Assembly: GCA_023426145.1 (NCBI GenBank)
Contig: JAFABG010000036.1
Location: 1-64,000 of the forward strand
Source of the DNA: Bacteroidota bacterium
Lineage (GTDB): Bacteria > Bacteroidota > Bacteroidia > Bacteroidales > Bacteroidaceae
Direction of reading: 5' to 3'
Length of the DNA: 64,000 nt
Shown: piece by piece, positions 1 through 7,866 of the stretch
Numbering within the stretch: the first letter of the stretch is position 1
Layout: each line of letters opens with the position of its first letter
The notes under the pieces: model-generated
Told to the model about the DNA's origin: nothing
The model's database searches: none
What the model saw: the letters and a program-made list of their open reading frames with translations, nothing else
Translations under genes and position numbers: made by a program

Positions 1-1
1 T

Positions 2-100
2 GGGATTTTTACTAGGATAATCAGTAAGATTAGCGCTCTTACGATTTTGCAATACATCAACAAAATCAACAATAGACCTATTGGAAGGATTAAATATGCG
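2..100 (-). other. Open frame running off the left edge (unrecognised)
   Basis: The minus strand is open for 33 codons from position 100 to the window edge and reads like protein (Arg-Ile-Phe-Asn-Pro-Ser-Asn-Arg, then a Val/Asp-rich stretch). A TAG lies directly upstream at 101-103 and no start codon is evident, so this would be an internal piece of a broken gene. I recognise no family. It abuts the beta-barrel remnant on the other strand, so the point near 100-105 may be a rearrangement junction. A chance open frame is also possible. Confidence 0.2.
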
Positions 101-104
101 CTAA

Positions 105-293
105 TTTAATTCCGCCAACGGGTTAAATAAATATAGAGAAAGCATATCAGTAAACACAAATGGGCTATCTATGATTGATAGTTCTACTGGAAATACAAGA
201 ATATTCCAGCTTAGTATATCATATTATTTCAATAAATCTTCAAATCGTTATAAAGGAGAAGGAGCGGGAATAAATGAAATGAATAGACTATAA
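105..293 (+). pseudogene. 3-prime remnant of an outer membrane beta-barrel (TonB-receptor-like) gene
   Basis: These 62 codons end in TAA at 291-293 and encode the last strands of an outer membrane beta-barrel protein of the OMP_b-brl_3 type: alternating strand residues, then Gln-Leu-Ser-Ile-Ser-Tyr-Tyr-Phe, then the tail Tyr-Lys-Gly-Glu-Gly-Ala-Gly ending Asn-Arg-Leu that is common in this Bacteroidetes family. The frame is closed upstream by TAA at 102-104 and again at 18-20, so the rest of the roughly 700-900-residue protein is not contiguous here. I read it as a decayed or rearranged gene end. The tail match is visible in the translation; the family assignment is from memory of that family. 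Confidence 0.55.
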
Positions 294-358
294 GCCCAAA
301 TAAATAATTGGCTCCTACCTATAGGGTTAGCAACCTAAGTCTAAGTTTTATATAAAAA

Positions 359-386
359 AGGTTGTGTCAGCATTTTGACACAACCT
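359..386 (-). terminator. Intrinsic terminator of ssrA
   Basis: An 11-bp perfect stem (359-369 with 376-386) has a 6-nt loop and is followed on the minus strand by six T residues (354-359 complement). It lies 14 bases past the 3-prime end of the tmRNA. Confidence 0.85.
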
Positions 387-399
387 CATTACTTTTAAG

Positions 400-793
400 T
401 GGAGCTGGAGGGAATCGAACCCTCGTCCAAACGAGGAAATCATAAGCTTTCTACATGCTTATCTTTGCCTAATTTTTCGAGCAGGAACAGAACCAAAGCC
501 ATCAATTCCTGCCTTATCCTCTAAATTTTCATCAAAAGTGCAAGGCCACTTCTGACTATCCCCGATGTAACTGCACCACTGAATCGGAATGCTTCGGAGC
601 AACAGCTTCCGAGTGATGTCTCGTCCTAGCACCTAGTGCCAGGATTAAGCTAATCTACTATGATTCGATTAAGCAGCAAGAGCGTAATTAGTTTCGCCAG
701 ATAAAGTTTTGATAACTGAGATTAAAGTGGCAATTAACGACCCACTGCATGCTTACTCACCATTTCTGCCCGCTGTCAAATCCAGTCAACCCC
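400..793 (-). ncRNA. ssrA: Transfer-messenger RNA (tmRNA)
   Basis: tmRNA rescues stalled ribosomes and tags the incomplete protein for proteolysis, together with SmpB. The 5-prime end (complement of 781-793) begins GGGGUUGACUGG and pairs with the 3-prime end CCAGCUCCA (complement of 400-408) to form the acceptor stem. The T-arm GGUUCGAUUCC lies at 409-421. The mRNA-like part at 669-698 reads Gly-Glu-Thr-Asn-Tyr-Ala-Leu-Ala-Ala-stop, the tag type seen in Bacteroides. No CCA is encoded beyond the CCA formed by the last bases. The length of about 394 nt is normal. Recognition rests on both ends, the T-arm and the tag, so this is firm; the exact ends are good to a base or two. Confidence 0.97.
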
Positions 794-838
794 GAATTTT
801 TAGCTAAGAAATTAGCATCAGAACTCTTTCTGAGGCGG

Positions 839-846
839 CAAAGATA
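839..846 (-). promoter_or_regulatory. -7 promoter box of ssrA
   Basis: TATCTTTG on the minus strand fits the Bacteroidetes -7 consensus TAnnTTTG. Transcription would start near 835, giving a leader of about 40 nt before the mature tmRNA 5-prime end at 793, to be removed by RNase P. No convincing -33 box is visible. Confidence 0.6.
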
Positions 847-886
847 AGAATTATATTCCGATTTACGAATTCGTGTTAGCAAATAT

Positions 887-894
887 TATATTTG
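887..894 (+). promoter_or_regulatory. -7 promoter box upstream of the lactonase gene
   Basis: TATATTTG matches TAnnTTTG and lies about 108 bases before the ATG at 1002. It is back-to-back with the ssrA promoter. Confidence 0.5.
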
Positions 895-1001
895 TAGTAA
901 AGAAATTGAAGAGATTAATATTATCTTTGCCATAGAATCGAATATAACAAAAGTTCTTATCACAGTTGTAAGAAAGAAATATAACCCCTAAAAATGTATA
1001 T

Positions 1002-2147
1002 ATGATAAAAACATTCGTAACAATTTGTATGATGGGTATAGTAACATCCAATTGTAATTCTAAAAATAGCTCTCAGATGAATAAGGATGGTGAAGTCAAA
1101 AATGAGCAGACAATGATTGTGGGAGCCTACTCTCCAGGAGGGACAAAAGGGCTATATAGTTTTCGTTTCAATCAGGAAACGGGAGTAGCCACTCCCCTAC
1201 AAGAAGCCGAAATAGGAAATCCTTCTTATCTCACCTATTCTGCTGATGGAAAACTACTTTATGCTGTAAGTGAATTTGGTGATGAACGTGCTGCTGTAAA
1301 TACGTTCTCATTCAACAAAGATAAAGGAAGTTTTAAGTTTCTAAATACGCAAAAAAATGAAGGAGAGGATCCTTGTTACATCGAAACTAACGGGAGTTTT
1401 GTAATAACTGCTAATTATAGTGGTGGTAGCATCAACGTATTTCCTATTGCAAAAGATGGGACACTCTTACCTGCTTCCCAAGTTATAAAATTCGAAGGAA
1501 CCAGTGCTGACAAAAAACGGCAAGAAAAGCCGCACTTGCATTGTGCACGAATCACCCCGGATGGCAAATACTTATTTGCTGACGACCTAGGAACTGACCA
1601 AATACATAAATTTGTAATTAATGCGAATGCTAAAAACAACGATGCTTTATTGAAAGAAGGAGTGCCATCTTCTTACAAAGTAGAACCGGGATCAGGACCA
1701 CGCCATCTAACATTCTCTCCTAATGAAAAATATGCATATCTGATCAATGAGTTATCTGGATCAGTTTATGTTTTTGAATATAATGATGGGGTATTAACAC
1801 CTATACAAAAGATTCAATCTGACACTGTAGGAGGCAGAGGTAGTGCAGATATTCATATCAGCCCAGATGGTAAATTCTTATACGCTAGCAATAGATTAAA
1901 AGCGGACGGATTGGCAATATTTTCTATACAACAAGAAAACGGCAAACTAACTAAAGTAGGCTACCAGTTGACTGGCATTCATCCACGAAACTTCATTATC
2001 TCACCTAATGGAAAATTTGTGTTAGTAGCTTGTCGAAATAGTAATATCATTCAAATTTTTGAAAGAAACTTTGACACAGGGCTATTGACTAATACAAACC
2101 AAGATATAAAAATCGATAAACCAATGTGTATCAAGTTTATCCCTTAA
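1002..2147 (+). CDS. Lactonase family protein (6-phosphogluconolactonase-like beta-propeller)
   Basis: The 381-residue product has the seven-bladed beta-propeller of the lactonase family (YbhE/Pgl type), which can hydrolyse 6-phosphogluconolactone. Repeated blade motifs of the form Ser-Pro-Asp/Asn-Gly-Lys-Phe/Tyr-Leu/Val-Tyr are visible throughout, together with the family-typical Val-Gly-Ala-Tyr near residue 40 and Gly-Pro-Arg-His-Leu near 230. A hydrophobic N-terminus followed by Cys18 suggests export, possibly as a lipoprotein, though the residues before the Cys (Thr-Ser-Asn) are a poor lipobox. An exported location would argue against a simple pentose-phosphate role, so the real substrate is uncertain. 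It is monocistronic between its own promoter and a strong terminator. Confidence 0.85.
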   Translation: MIKTFVTICMMGIVTSNCNSKNSSQMNKDGEVKNEQTMIVGAYSPGGTKGLYSFRFNQETGVATPLQEAEIGNPSYLTYSADGKLLYAVSEFGDERAAVNTFSFNKDKGSFKFLNTQKNEGEDPCYIETNGSFVITANYSGGSINVFPIAKDGTLLPASQVIKFEGTSADKKRQEKPHLHCARITPDGKYLFADDLGTDQIHKFVINANAKNNDALLKEGVPSSYKVEPGSGPRHLTFSPNEKYAYLINELSGSVYVFEYNDGVLTPIQKIQSDTVGGRGSADIHISPDGKFLYASNRLKADGLAIFSIQQENGKLTKVGYQLTGIHPRNFIISPNGKFVLVACRNSNIIQIFERNFDTGLLTNTNQDIKIDKPMCIKFIP

Positions 2148-2192
2148 CAAACATTCCCTCTACTTTTAGTGAAAGTAGAGGGAATGTTTGTT
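2146..2192. terminator. Bidirectional terminator between convergent genes
   Basis: A stem of about 21 perfect base pairs (2146-2166 with 2172-2192) has a 5-nt loop. T-rich sequence flanks both ends, so it can serve the lactonase gene on the plus strand and the B3/B4 gene on the minus strand. Confidence 0.85.
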
Positions 2193-2220
2193 TATACAGC
2201 CTCATCAATAGGCGCTAGAA

Positions 2221-2886
2221 CTATAAAATCTGTAAAAGTTCGCCTCCATCCGATTCGGCATAACCCCTCAATAAGGTTTGAATCATTTCGGCGGCTTCTT
2301 TCAAGCCTATTTCTCCACTATAGCCATTAACAATAGCTAATATATGGGTTGTTCCCATATCCATCTTAGTACGTTCATTATCACTCGTCGGCGTTCCGAT
2401 TCCTCCAAATGAATCTCTGTATACAGGTAATCCTTCAATATTTAAAACTCCTCGCCCAATGGCATCAAAAGGTTCTCCAGCCCTTCCAATTCCTAACTCT
2501 AGATGTTTACCTTGTATCTTATCGGCATCAAACCCTCCTATAGAATAGCCCGTACGCAATGATACAAGATTTATCAGATCGACTAAAGTATCTATCTGAT
2601 ATAAAGGTATTCCACGCATTAAACGACGGCGCAAAGCTTCTGCCGACGGACGATAACGTCCCGGATCTTTGCCACAACGTTTATAAGCATCACGAGTGGC
2701 TGCAATGGCTGGCTGTAACTTTATATCTTCCAAACAAGTAGTAGAGGTCAGTTCTTCAGTGAATGTTCCGATTTCGTTCCAAAGTCCTTCACTGTGTGGT
2801 GTGTTTTTTACTGCTGCATAGACAGCTATTCCACAAAAAGCAGGGCAAACTCGTTTTATATCCTCAGATATTTTTATTTCAAACAT
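2221..2886 (-). CDS. B3/B4 tRNA-binding domain-containing protein
   Basis: This 221-residue protein matches the free-standing B3/B4 domain family, which resembles the editing region of the phenylalanyl-tRNA synthetase beta subunit. The signature stretch Arg-Cys-Gly-Lys-Asp-Pro-Gly-Arg-Tyr-Arg-Pro-Ser sits around residues 70-81, followed by Ala-Glu-Ala-Leu-Arg-Arg-Arg. No catalytic synthetase domain is present. Stand-alone members are suspected of tRNA-related proofreading, but a reaction is not established. It is the last gene of the minus-strand run hpt > adk > obg > pgeF, 45 bases after pgeF. Confidence 0.85.
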   Translation of the reverse strand: MFEIKISEDIKRVCPAFCGIAVYAAVKNTPHSEGLWNEIGTFTEELTSTTCLEDIKLQPAIAATRDAYKRCGKDPGRYRPSAEALRRRLMRGIPLYQIDTLVDLINLVSLRTGYSIGGFDADKIQGKHLELGIGRAGEPFDAIGRGVLNIEGLPVYRDSFGGIGTPTSDNERTKMDMGTTHILAIVNGYSGEIGLKEAAEMIQTLLRGYAESDGGELLQIL

Positions 2887-2931
2887 ACGTAAACTCTATT
2901 TTAATCAATACCACAAAGATAAGTATCTCTC

Positions 2932-3744
2932 TTATTCGGAAAGCATTATTCCTGATAAAATTCTTCCTGATTGTATGCCTAAACGTCTCGCTGAGAAAAA
3001 CTCAGCATGTTGAGTATAAGTACAAATATTCGCCAATTCAACTTGCGTGATTGGCACTCCAAAATCTAACAACTGAATCCGATTGGCTTCCCACAAATCA
3101 ATATGGTGTTTACCTGTCTCTTTATTTCTTATAGAGATGCGTGGCATCGAAAACCCATTCGCTTCAAAGGCATCATAAACTTCTTCACCAACTTCAAATG
3201 AAGCTAAAGAAATGCTAGGACCAATACAAGCTATAATATCTTCTCCACTCGTTCCAAACTCATTCTTCATTCGAAACAAAGTATCTCGAAGAATATATGA
3301 AACAGTTCCTCGCCAACCAGCATGAACAGCACCCACAACTCTGTGCATCTTATCATAAACCAATACGGGTACACAATCGGCTGTTGAAATGCAAAGACAA
3401 CAGCCTGACTCTGCTGTTATAAGTGCATCTACCCCATTCAACATCTTTTGTTTCTCAGAGACTGAAGCTGATAAATAGGTGGTATCTATCAATAAACAAT
3501 TGGTCTCATGAGTCTGTAAAGGGATGACTAATTCTGAGGGTTTAGGAGTTATGCTCTCAAGCATTCTCTTCTGATTTTCTGCAACTGTTTCCGGATCGTC
3601 TCCACAATAAGGAGAACAATTAAATGAAGCATAATTCCCGGCACCACAGCCTCCCTTACGCGTGGTGACAAAATGAAAAATGTTGGAGTATGAGCTTAAT
3701 GACTCATACCCCAACATTCTTTTATCTTCTGTAATAGATATCAT
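2932..3744 (-). CDS. pgeF: Purine nucleoside phosphorylase / laccase-domain protein (YfiH family)
   Basis: This 270-residue protein is a YfiH/PgeF family member. Its zinc/catalytic triad is visible as His79 (Gln-Thr-His-Glu), Cys124 (Ala-Asp-Cys-Val-Pro) and His141 (His-Ala-Gly-Trp-Arg-Gly-Thr). Family members have been described both as purine nucleoside phosphorylases or adenosine deaminases and as peptidoglycan-editing factors; older annotations say polyphenol oxidase. The ATG overlaps the obg stop codon by 4 bases, so the two genes are translationally coupled. Family assignment is firm; the in vivo role is not. Confidence 0.9.
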   Translation of the reverse strand: MISITEDKRMLGYESLSSYSNIFHFVTTRKGGCGAGNYASFNCSPYCGDDPETVAENQKRMLESITPKPSELVIPLQTHETNCLLIDTTYLSASVSEKQKMLNGVDALITAESGCCLCISTADCVPVLVYDKMHRVVGAVHAGWRGTVSYILRDTLFRMKNEFGTSGEDIIACIGPSISLASFEVGEEVYDAFEANGFSMPRISIRNKETGKHHIDLWEANRIQLLDFGVPITQVELANICTYTQHAEFFSARRLGIQSGRILSGIMLSE

Positions 3745-4907
3745 TCTTTTTCCCAGTCTTCTTCTTCATATTCATAGTCAAGATCATCATCATCGCTATC
3801 AGCATTGTCTTCATACTCATAGTCGAGGTCTTCATCTTCACCCATGTCAATAAGTTCTTGTTGCAACCTCGTCACATCTTTAGGTCGATGAACAATCGCT
3901 TCAATCTTATTACTTTCTTTATTAAGTTCTTCCCAAAGAATATCTTTCAATTGAGAAATACCTAAACCTGAAATAGAAGAAATGAAAATGTGCGGAACAC
4001 CTTCTGGCAAAGTTGGCTCTATTTCGTCTATCAACTCTTGATCGAGCATATCACTCTTCGTTATAGCGACTACACGTTGCTTGTCTAACATCTCTGGGTT
4101 GAATGTACGTAATTCATTCAACAGTACATCATATTCTTTACGAATGTCATCACTATCAGCAGGAATCATGAACATCAATAGAGAATTACGCTCAATATGA
4201 CGCAGGAATCTCAGACCTAATCCTTTTCCTTGGCTAGCTCCTTCAATTATTCCAGGAATATCAGCCATCACAAATGATTTTCCATCACGATAGGAAACGA
4301 TACCTAGGTTAGGCTCTAGTGTTGTAAACGGATAATCAGCAATCTTAGGTTTAGCAGCAGATATAGCTGAAAGCAATGTCGATTTTCCTGCATTCGGGAA
4401 TCCTACTAAACCAACATCTGCCAACAACTTCAATTCCATAATAACCGTCATTTCTTGCATCGGTTCACCAGGTTGCGCAAAACGCGGTGCCTGGCGCGTA
4501 GCCGTTTTAAAATGCCAGTTACCCTGACCACCACGACCACCTTTGAGCAAAATCACCTCCTGTCCGTCTTCAGTAACATCACAAAGATATTCTCCTGTTT
4601 CAGCGTTATACACCACTGTACCACAAGGTACTTCAATTACCTTGTCGCCGCCGTCTTTACCGAAGCTACGATTCTTACTTCCCGATTCTCCATGCCCAGC
4701 CATAGCATGACGGTCATATTTTAAGTGGAGCAGTGTCCAGTAGTTACGGTTACCACGCAAGATAATATGGCCTCCTCTTCCACCATCGCCACCATCCGGG
4801 CCTCCGTTAGGACAATATTTCTCGCGCCTCATGTGCGTAGATCCTCTTCCACCCTTCCCTGAGCGACAGTAAATCTTTACGTAATCAACAAAATTCGATT
4901 CAGCCAT
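3741..4907 (-). CDS. obg: Obg family GTPase (ribosome assembly)
   Basis: The 388-residue product is the essential GTPase Obg/CgtA, which acts in 50S subunit assembly and stress signalling. Residues 1-160 form the glycine-rich Obg fold. The G domain follows with G1 Gly-Phe-Pro-Asn-Ala-Gly-Lys-Ser (169-176), G3 Asp-Ile-Pro-Gly (216-219) and G4 Thr-Lys-Ser-Asp (283-286). The C-terminal 40 residues are a strongly acidic tail in which Asp-Leu-Asp-Tyr-Glu-Tyr-Glu occurs twice. The gene sits between adk and pgeF. Confidence 0.97.
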   Translation of the reverse strand: MAESNFVDYVKIYCRSGKGGRGSTHMRREKYCPNGGPDGGDGGRGGHIILRGNRNYWTLLHLKYDRHAMAGHGESGSKNRSFGKDGGDKVIEVPCGTVVYNAETGEYLCDVTEDGQEVILLKGGRGGQGNWHFKTATRQAPRFAQPGEPMQEMTVIMELKLLADVGLVGFPNAGKSTLLSAISAAKPKIADYPFTTLEPNLGIVSYRDGKSFVMADIPGIIEGASQGKGLGLRFLRHIERNSLLMFMIPADSDDIRKEYDVLLNELRTFNPEMLDKQRVVAITKSDMLDQELIDEIEPTLPEGVPHIFISSISGLGISQLKDILWEELNKESNKIEAIVHRPKDVTRLQQELIDMGEDEDLDYEYEDNADSDDDDLDYEYEEEDWEKE

Positions 4908-4930
4908 ATTTCTCTTCGTTATTTCCTTAT

Positions 4931-5500
4931 TTAAATATTATCTATTGCCTTACATATATCAGCGAAGATACCGTCCATAGTACCCAAGCCTGTAATATGT
5001 TGGTACTTCTTCTCATTCTTATACCAATCAATTAATGGAGCAGTTTGTGAATGATATACTGTCAGACGCTTTTTGATAGTTTCTTCATTATCATCTGCAC
5101 GACCTGATTCTTGACCACGCTTAATCAAACGAGTCATCAGTTCTTCTTCAGGAACTTCCAAGTCAAGCATAACAGAAATATCCTGACCTCTTTCTTCCAA
5201 CATCTTCTTTAATGCTTCTGCCTGTGCAATTGTTCTAGGAAAACCATCAAAAATAACACCTTTGCTATTTTTAAAGCTATCGAATACACTTGCTAGGATA
5301 TCAATCATTAATGCGTCTGGAATTAATTGTCCTTGATCGATATAGCCCTTAGCTGTTTTACCGAGTTCTGTTCCGTTTTTAATTTCTCCACGCAACACAT
5401 CTCCAGTTGAGATGTGATTAATACCATACTTTTCTACAATACGTTCGCTCTGTGTTCCTTTACCTGAACCTGGAGCACCGAAAATTACAATGTTCAACAT
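4931..5500 (-). CDS. adk: Adenylate kinase
   Basis: This kinase interconverts ATP + AMP and 2 ADP in the cytoplasm. The P-loop Gly-Ala-Pro-Gly-Ser-Gly-Lys-Gly-Thr occupies residues 8-16, and the AMP-binding Gly-Phe-Pro-Arg-Thr lies near residue 87. At 189 residues it is the short form with a reduced LID and no zinc cysteines. It lies 23 bases upstream of obg and 68 bases downstream of hpt, so a purine-metabolism operon is likely. Confidence 0.97.
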   Translation of the reverse strand: MLNIVIFGAPGSGKGTQSERIVEKYGINHISTGDVLRGEIKNGTELGKTAKGYIDQGQLIPDALMIDILASVFDSFKNSKGVIFDGFPRTIAQAEALKKMLEERGQDISVMLDLEVPEEELMTRLIKRGQESGRADDNEETIKKRLTVYHSQTAPLIDWYKNEKKYQHITGLGTMDGIFADICKAIDNI

Positions 5501-5568
5501 CTTATTATTTATAATTTAATGATTTTACTATTTTAAACGAGTTTGTTCGTGGGCTAGACTATTCAATC

Positions 5569-6105
5569 TTAGTCAACCACTGTATAAATGTCAGGGTAAT
5601 TACGACCGAATCCATCATAATCTAATCCGTATCCAACGATAAAGTCGTTCGGAATTTGCATCGCCACATATTCAATATTTAAATCAACTTTTAGCTTTTC
5701 AGGCTTTACCAGTAACGAAGCTATATGAATAGCTTCAGGGCCACGGGTGCCTAATGTTTCTAGCAAGCGTTGCATTGTTAATCCGGTATCTACAATATCC
5801 TCAACTATCACAATGGTACGTCCAGTGATGTCTTCACTCAACCCAATAACTTCTTTAATGACACCAGTAGATGTTACTCCTTGATAAGAAGCCAATTTAA
5901 CAAACGAAATTTCGCAGGGTATTGTAATATGTTTAAGTAAGTCGGCTGTGAACATAAATGAGCCATTCAAGACACTCAAGAATAGCGGATTCTTGCCTTT
6001 TAAATCACGGTTAATTTCATTCGCTACACGAATCACCTCGGTCTGTATATCCTGTTCCTTGATAGAAACAGTAAACTGTTTATCCTTTATTTGTATAGTA
6101 TCCAT
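5569..6105 (-). CDS. hpt: Hypoxanthine phosphoribosyltransferase
   Basis: The enzyme salvages hypoxanthine (and probably guanine) to IMP/GMP using PRPP. The PRPP-binding loop Val-Glu-Asp-Ile-Val-Asp-Thr-Gly-Leu-Thr is at residues 101-110, and the 178-residue length is normal. It is the first gene of the minus-strand run hpt > adk > obg > pgeF > B3/B4, directly below a TATTTTTG promoter box. Confidence 0.95.
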   Translation of the reverse strand: MDTIQIKDKQFTVSIKEQDIQTEVIRVANEINRDLKGKNPLFLSVLNGSFMFTADLLKHITIPCEISFVKLASYQGVTSTGVIKEVIGLSEDITGRTIVIVEDIVDTGLTMQRLLETLGTRGPEAIHIASLLVKPEKLKVDLNIEYVAMQIPNDFIVGYGLDYDGFGRNYPDIYTVVD

Positions 6106-6130
6106 AACTAATCTTTAAAAAAAGTTGTTG

Positions 6131-6138
6131 CAAAAATA
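6131..6138 (-). promoter_or_regulatory. -7 promoter box of hpt
   Basis: TATTTTTG on the minus strand matches TAnnTTTG, 26 bases before the hpt ATG. It lies in the 40-base gap after the transporter gene. Confidence 0.5.
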
Positions 6139-6145
6139 CGATTTT

Positions 6146-7690
6146 TTATTCTACCCCGTGCATCATCTTCTGTAATTTCTTTGAGAGAAGGAAGAGAATC
6201 AATGAAGCAACACCGGACATAACCACGAATACCATAAAGAAATCGTACATGCTAGCAATCTGATAACCAAAGATCGATTTCACTTTTCCAGCTTCTGGAT
6301 AAAGCCCCCCCAGCATGCCAGCAAATTTATTGGCAGTAGCAGTTGAAAGATACCAAATACCCATCATCAGTGAAGCAAAACGTAGTGGACTTAATTTATT
6401 AACCATTGAAAGGCCAATCGGAGATAAGGCTATTTCTCCCATTGTGTGAATAAAGTAAAGTCCGGTTAACCAAAGCATGCTTACTTTCACACCAGGTATA
6501 GCATCTTTCACTCCAAAACAGATGAAAAGGTAACCTAAAGAAAGGAGTAACAGACCAATTGCCTGTTTGGTAGGAGAAGCTGGTTCCATTTTTCGTTTAT
6601 TCAAGAAACTCCATACTCCAGGCATTATATATGCCAAAACTACAACAAAGAGTGGATTGAAAGATTGAAACCAAGAAGCTGGCATTTCCCAACCCAAAAT
6701 CTCACGGTTGGTTTGCTCAGAAGCAAAAAGAGTTAAAGAAGCTCCTGCTTGCTCATAAGCTGCCCAGAAGAAAATAACAAAGAAAGCTACGATATAGATA
6801 ACAAAAATACGGCTACGTTCAATCTTAGTCAACGAACCATCTAACAGAATGAGGACAGGGAAAACAATGCAAGCTGTAAAAATACCGATACTTACCCAAT
6901 CTCCTTCAAATGCATAATTAAAGAAAGCTATTAGTGCAATTGTCAAAATCGTAATCACAAAGGTATTACGTAACTTAGTACGTTTGTCCATCTTCAGTTG
7001 CAAATGTGGCTCGGCACTATCCTCTTTATTGGGGCGCTTAGCATCTGGCACAATCCCAATAGGGTCTCCTGAAGGAGAGAAAAGGTATTTATTCTTTTGG
7101 GTTTCAAAAAGTACAATGGTGAATAACGTCATGATTCCAGCAGCTAAAAATCCCCACTTGAAATCATGTGGATCACCGGTATCTCCCAAATAACCGCAAA
7201 TCAATGGAGCAGCAAAAGAGCCTACATTGACTCCCATATAAAAGATGGTGTATGCAGCGTCCAGTCGCCTATCACCTGGTTCATAGAGTTGACCTACTAG
7301 AGAAGAAACTGTGGGTTTGAAGCAACCATTTCCTAAAATCAGGAATCCAAGCCCACCATACATTAGCCAATGAGCAAGTACTGAATTATCTAAAGTAGAG
7401 GCACTCATAAACATTAGAAATTGTCCGACTGCCATCATCATTGCTCCCCAAAATACTGAGCGGCGGATTCCCCAATATTTATCTGCGATGTATCCACCAA
7501 TTAAAGGAGTTAAATAAACTAATCCGGTATAGCTACCGTAAATGGAAGCAGCTGCTTCTTTATCAAACAATAATGCCTGCGTTAAGAAAAGAATAAAAAT
7601 CGCGCGCATACCGTAGTAACTGAACCGTTCTGCAGTGCTGGTCGCGAAAATCAGATAAAGGCCTTTCGGATGCCCTTTCAATGCACTCAT
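6146..7690 (-). CDS. POT family proton-coupled oligopeptide transporter
   Basis: This 514-residue inner-membrane protein has the MFS/POT (PTR2) fold with about 12-14 hydrophobic segments. Family signatures are Glu-Arg-Phe-Ser-Tyr-Tyr-Gly-Met-Arg near residue 21, Gly-Gly-Tyr-Ile-Ala-Asp-Lys-Tyr-Trp-Gly near 64 and Phe-Tyr-Met-Gly-Val-Asn-Val-Gly-Ser near 150. The usual proton-coupling motif ExxER reads Ser-Thr-Ala-Glu-Arg here, so the first Glu is absent, as in some family branches. It imports di- or tripeptides by inference from the family. It has its own promoter (7721-7728), divergent from nnrDE. Confidence 0.93.
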   Translation of the reverse strand: MSALKGHPKGLYLIFATSTAERFSYYGMRAIFILFLTQALLFDKEAAASIYGSYTGLVYLTPLIGGYIADKYWGIRRSVFWGAMMMAVGQFLMFMSASTLDNSVLAHWLMYGGLGFLILGNGCFKPTVSSLVGQLYEPGDRRLDAAYTIFYMGVNVGSFAAPLICGYLGDTGDPHDFKWGFLAAGIMTLFTIVLFETQKNKYLFSPSGDPIGIVPDAKRPNKEDSAEPHLQLKMDKRTKLRNTFVITILTIALIAFFNYAFEGDWVSIGIFTACIVFPVLILLDGSLTKIERSRIFVIYIVAFFVIFFWAAYEQAGASLTLFASEQTNREILGWEMPASWFQSFNPLFVVVLAYIMPGVWSFLNKRKMEPASPTKQAIGLLLLSLGYLFICFGVKDAIPGVKVSMLWLTGLYFIHTMGEIALSPIGLSMVNKLSPLRFASLMMGIWYLSTATANKFAGMLGGLYPEAGKVKSIFGYQIASMYDFFMVFVVMSGVASLILFLLSKKLQKMMHGVE

Positions 7691-7720
7691 GAATTTATGT
7701 GTTTAGTAATTTATGGGGTG

Positions 7721-7728
7721 CAAAGATA
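7721..7728 (-). promoter_or_regulatory. -7 promoter box of the POT transporter
   Basis: TATCTTTG on the minus strand lies 31 bases before the ATG. Confidence 0.55.
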
Positions 7729-7831
7729 GGTAAATAATTAATGTACAGGTAAAATCTCTTTCATTTGTTCGTCTCTCTCATATTAATAAGTTTTCTTCGT
7801 TCAACAAACAGGAAAAGTGAGAAGAATCATG

Positions 7832-7839
7832 TACATTTG
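7832..7839 (+). promoter_or_regulatory. -7 promoter box of the NAD(P)HX repair gene
   Basis: TACATTTG lies 27 bases before the ATG at 7867. No clear -33 box is seen. Confidence 0.55.
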
Positions 7840-7866
7840 TAATCCAAAAACTAAAAAAACAACGCA

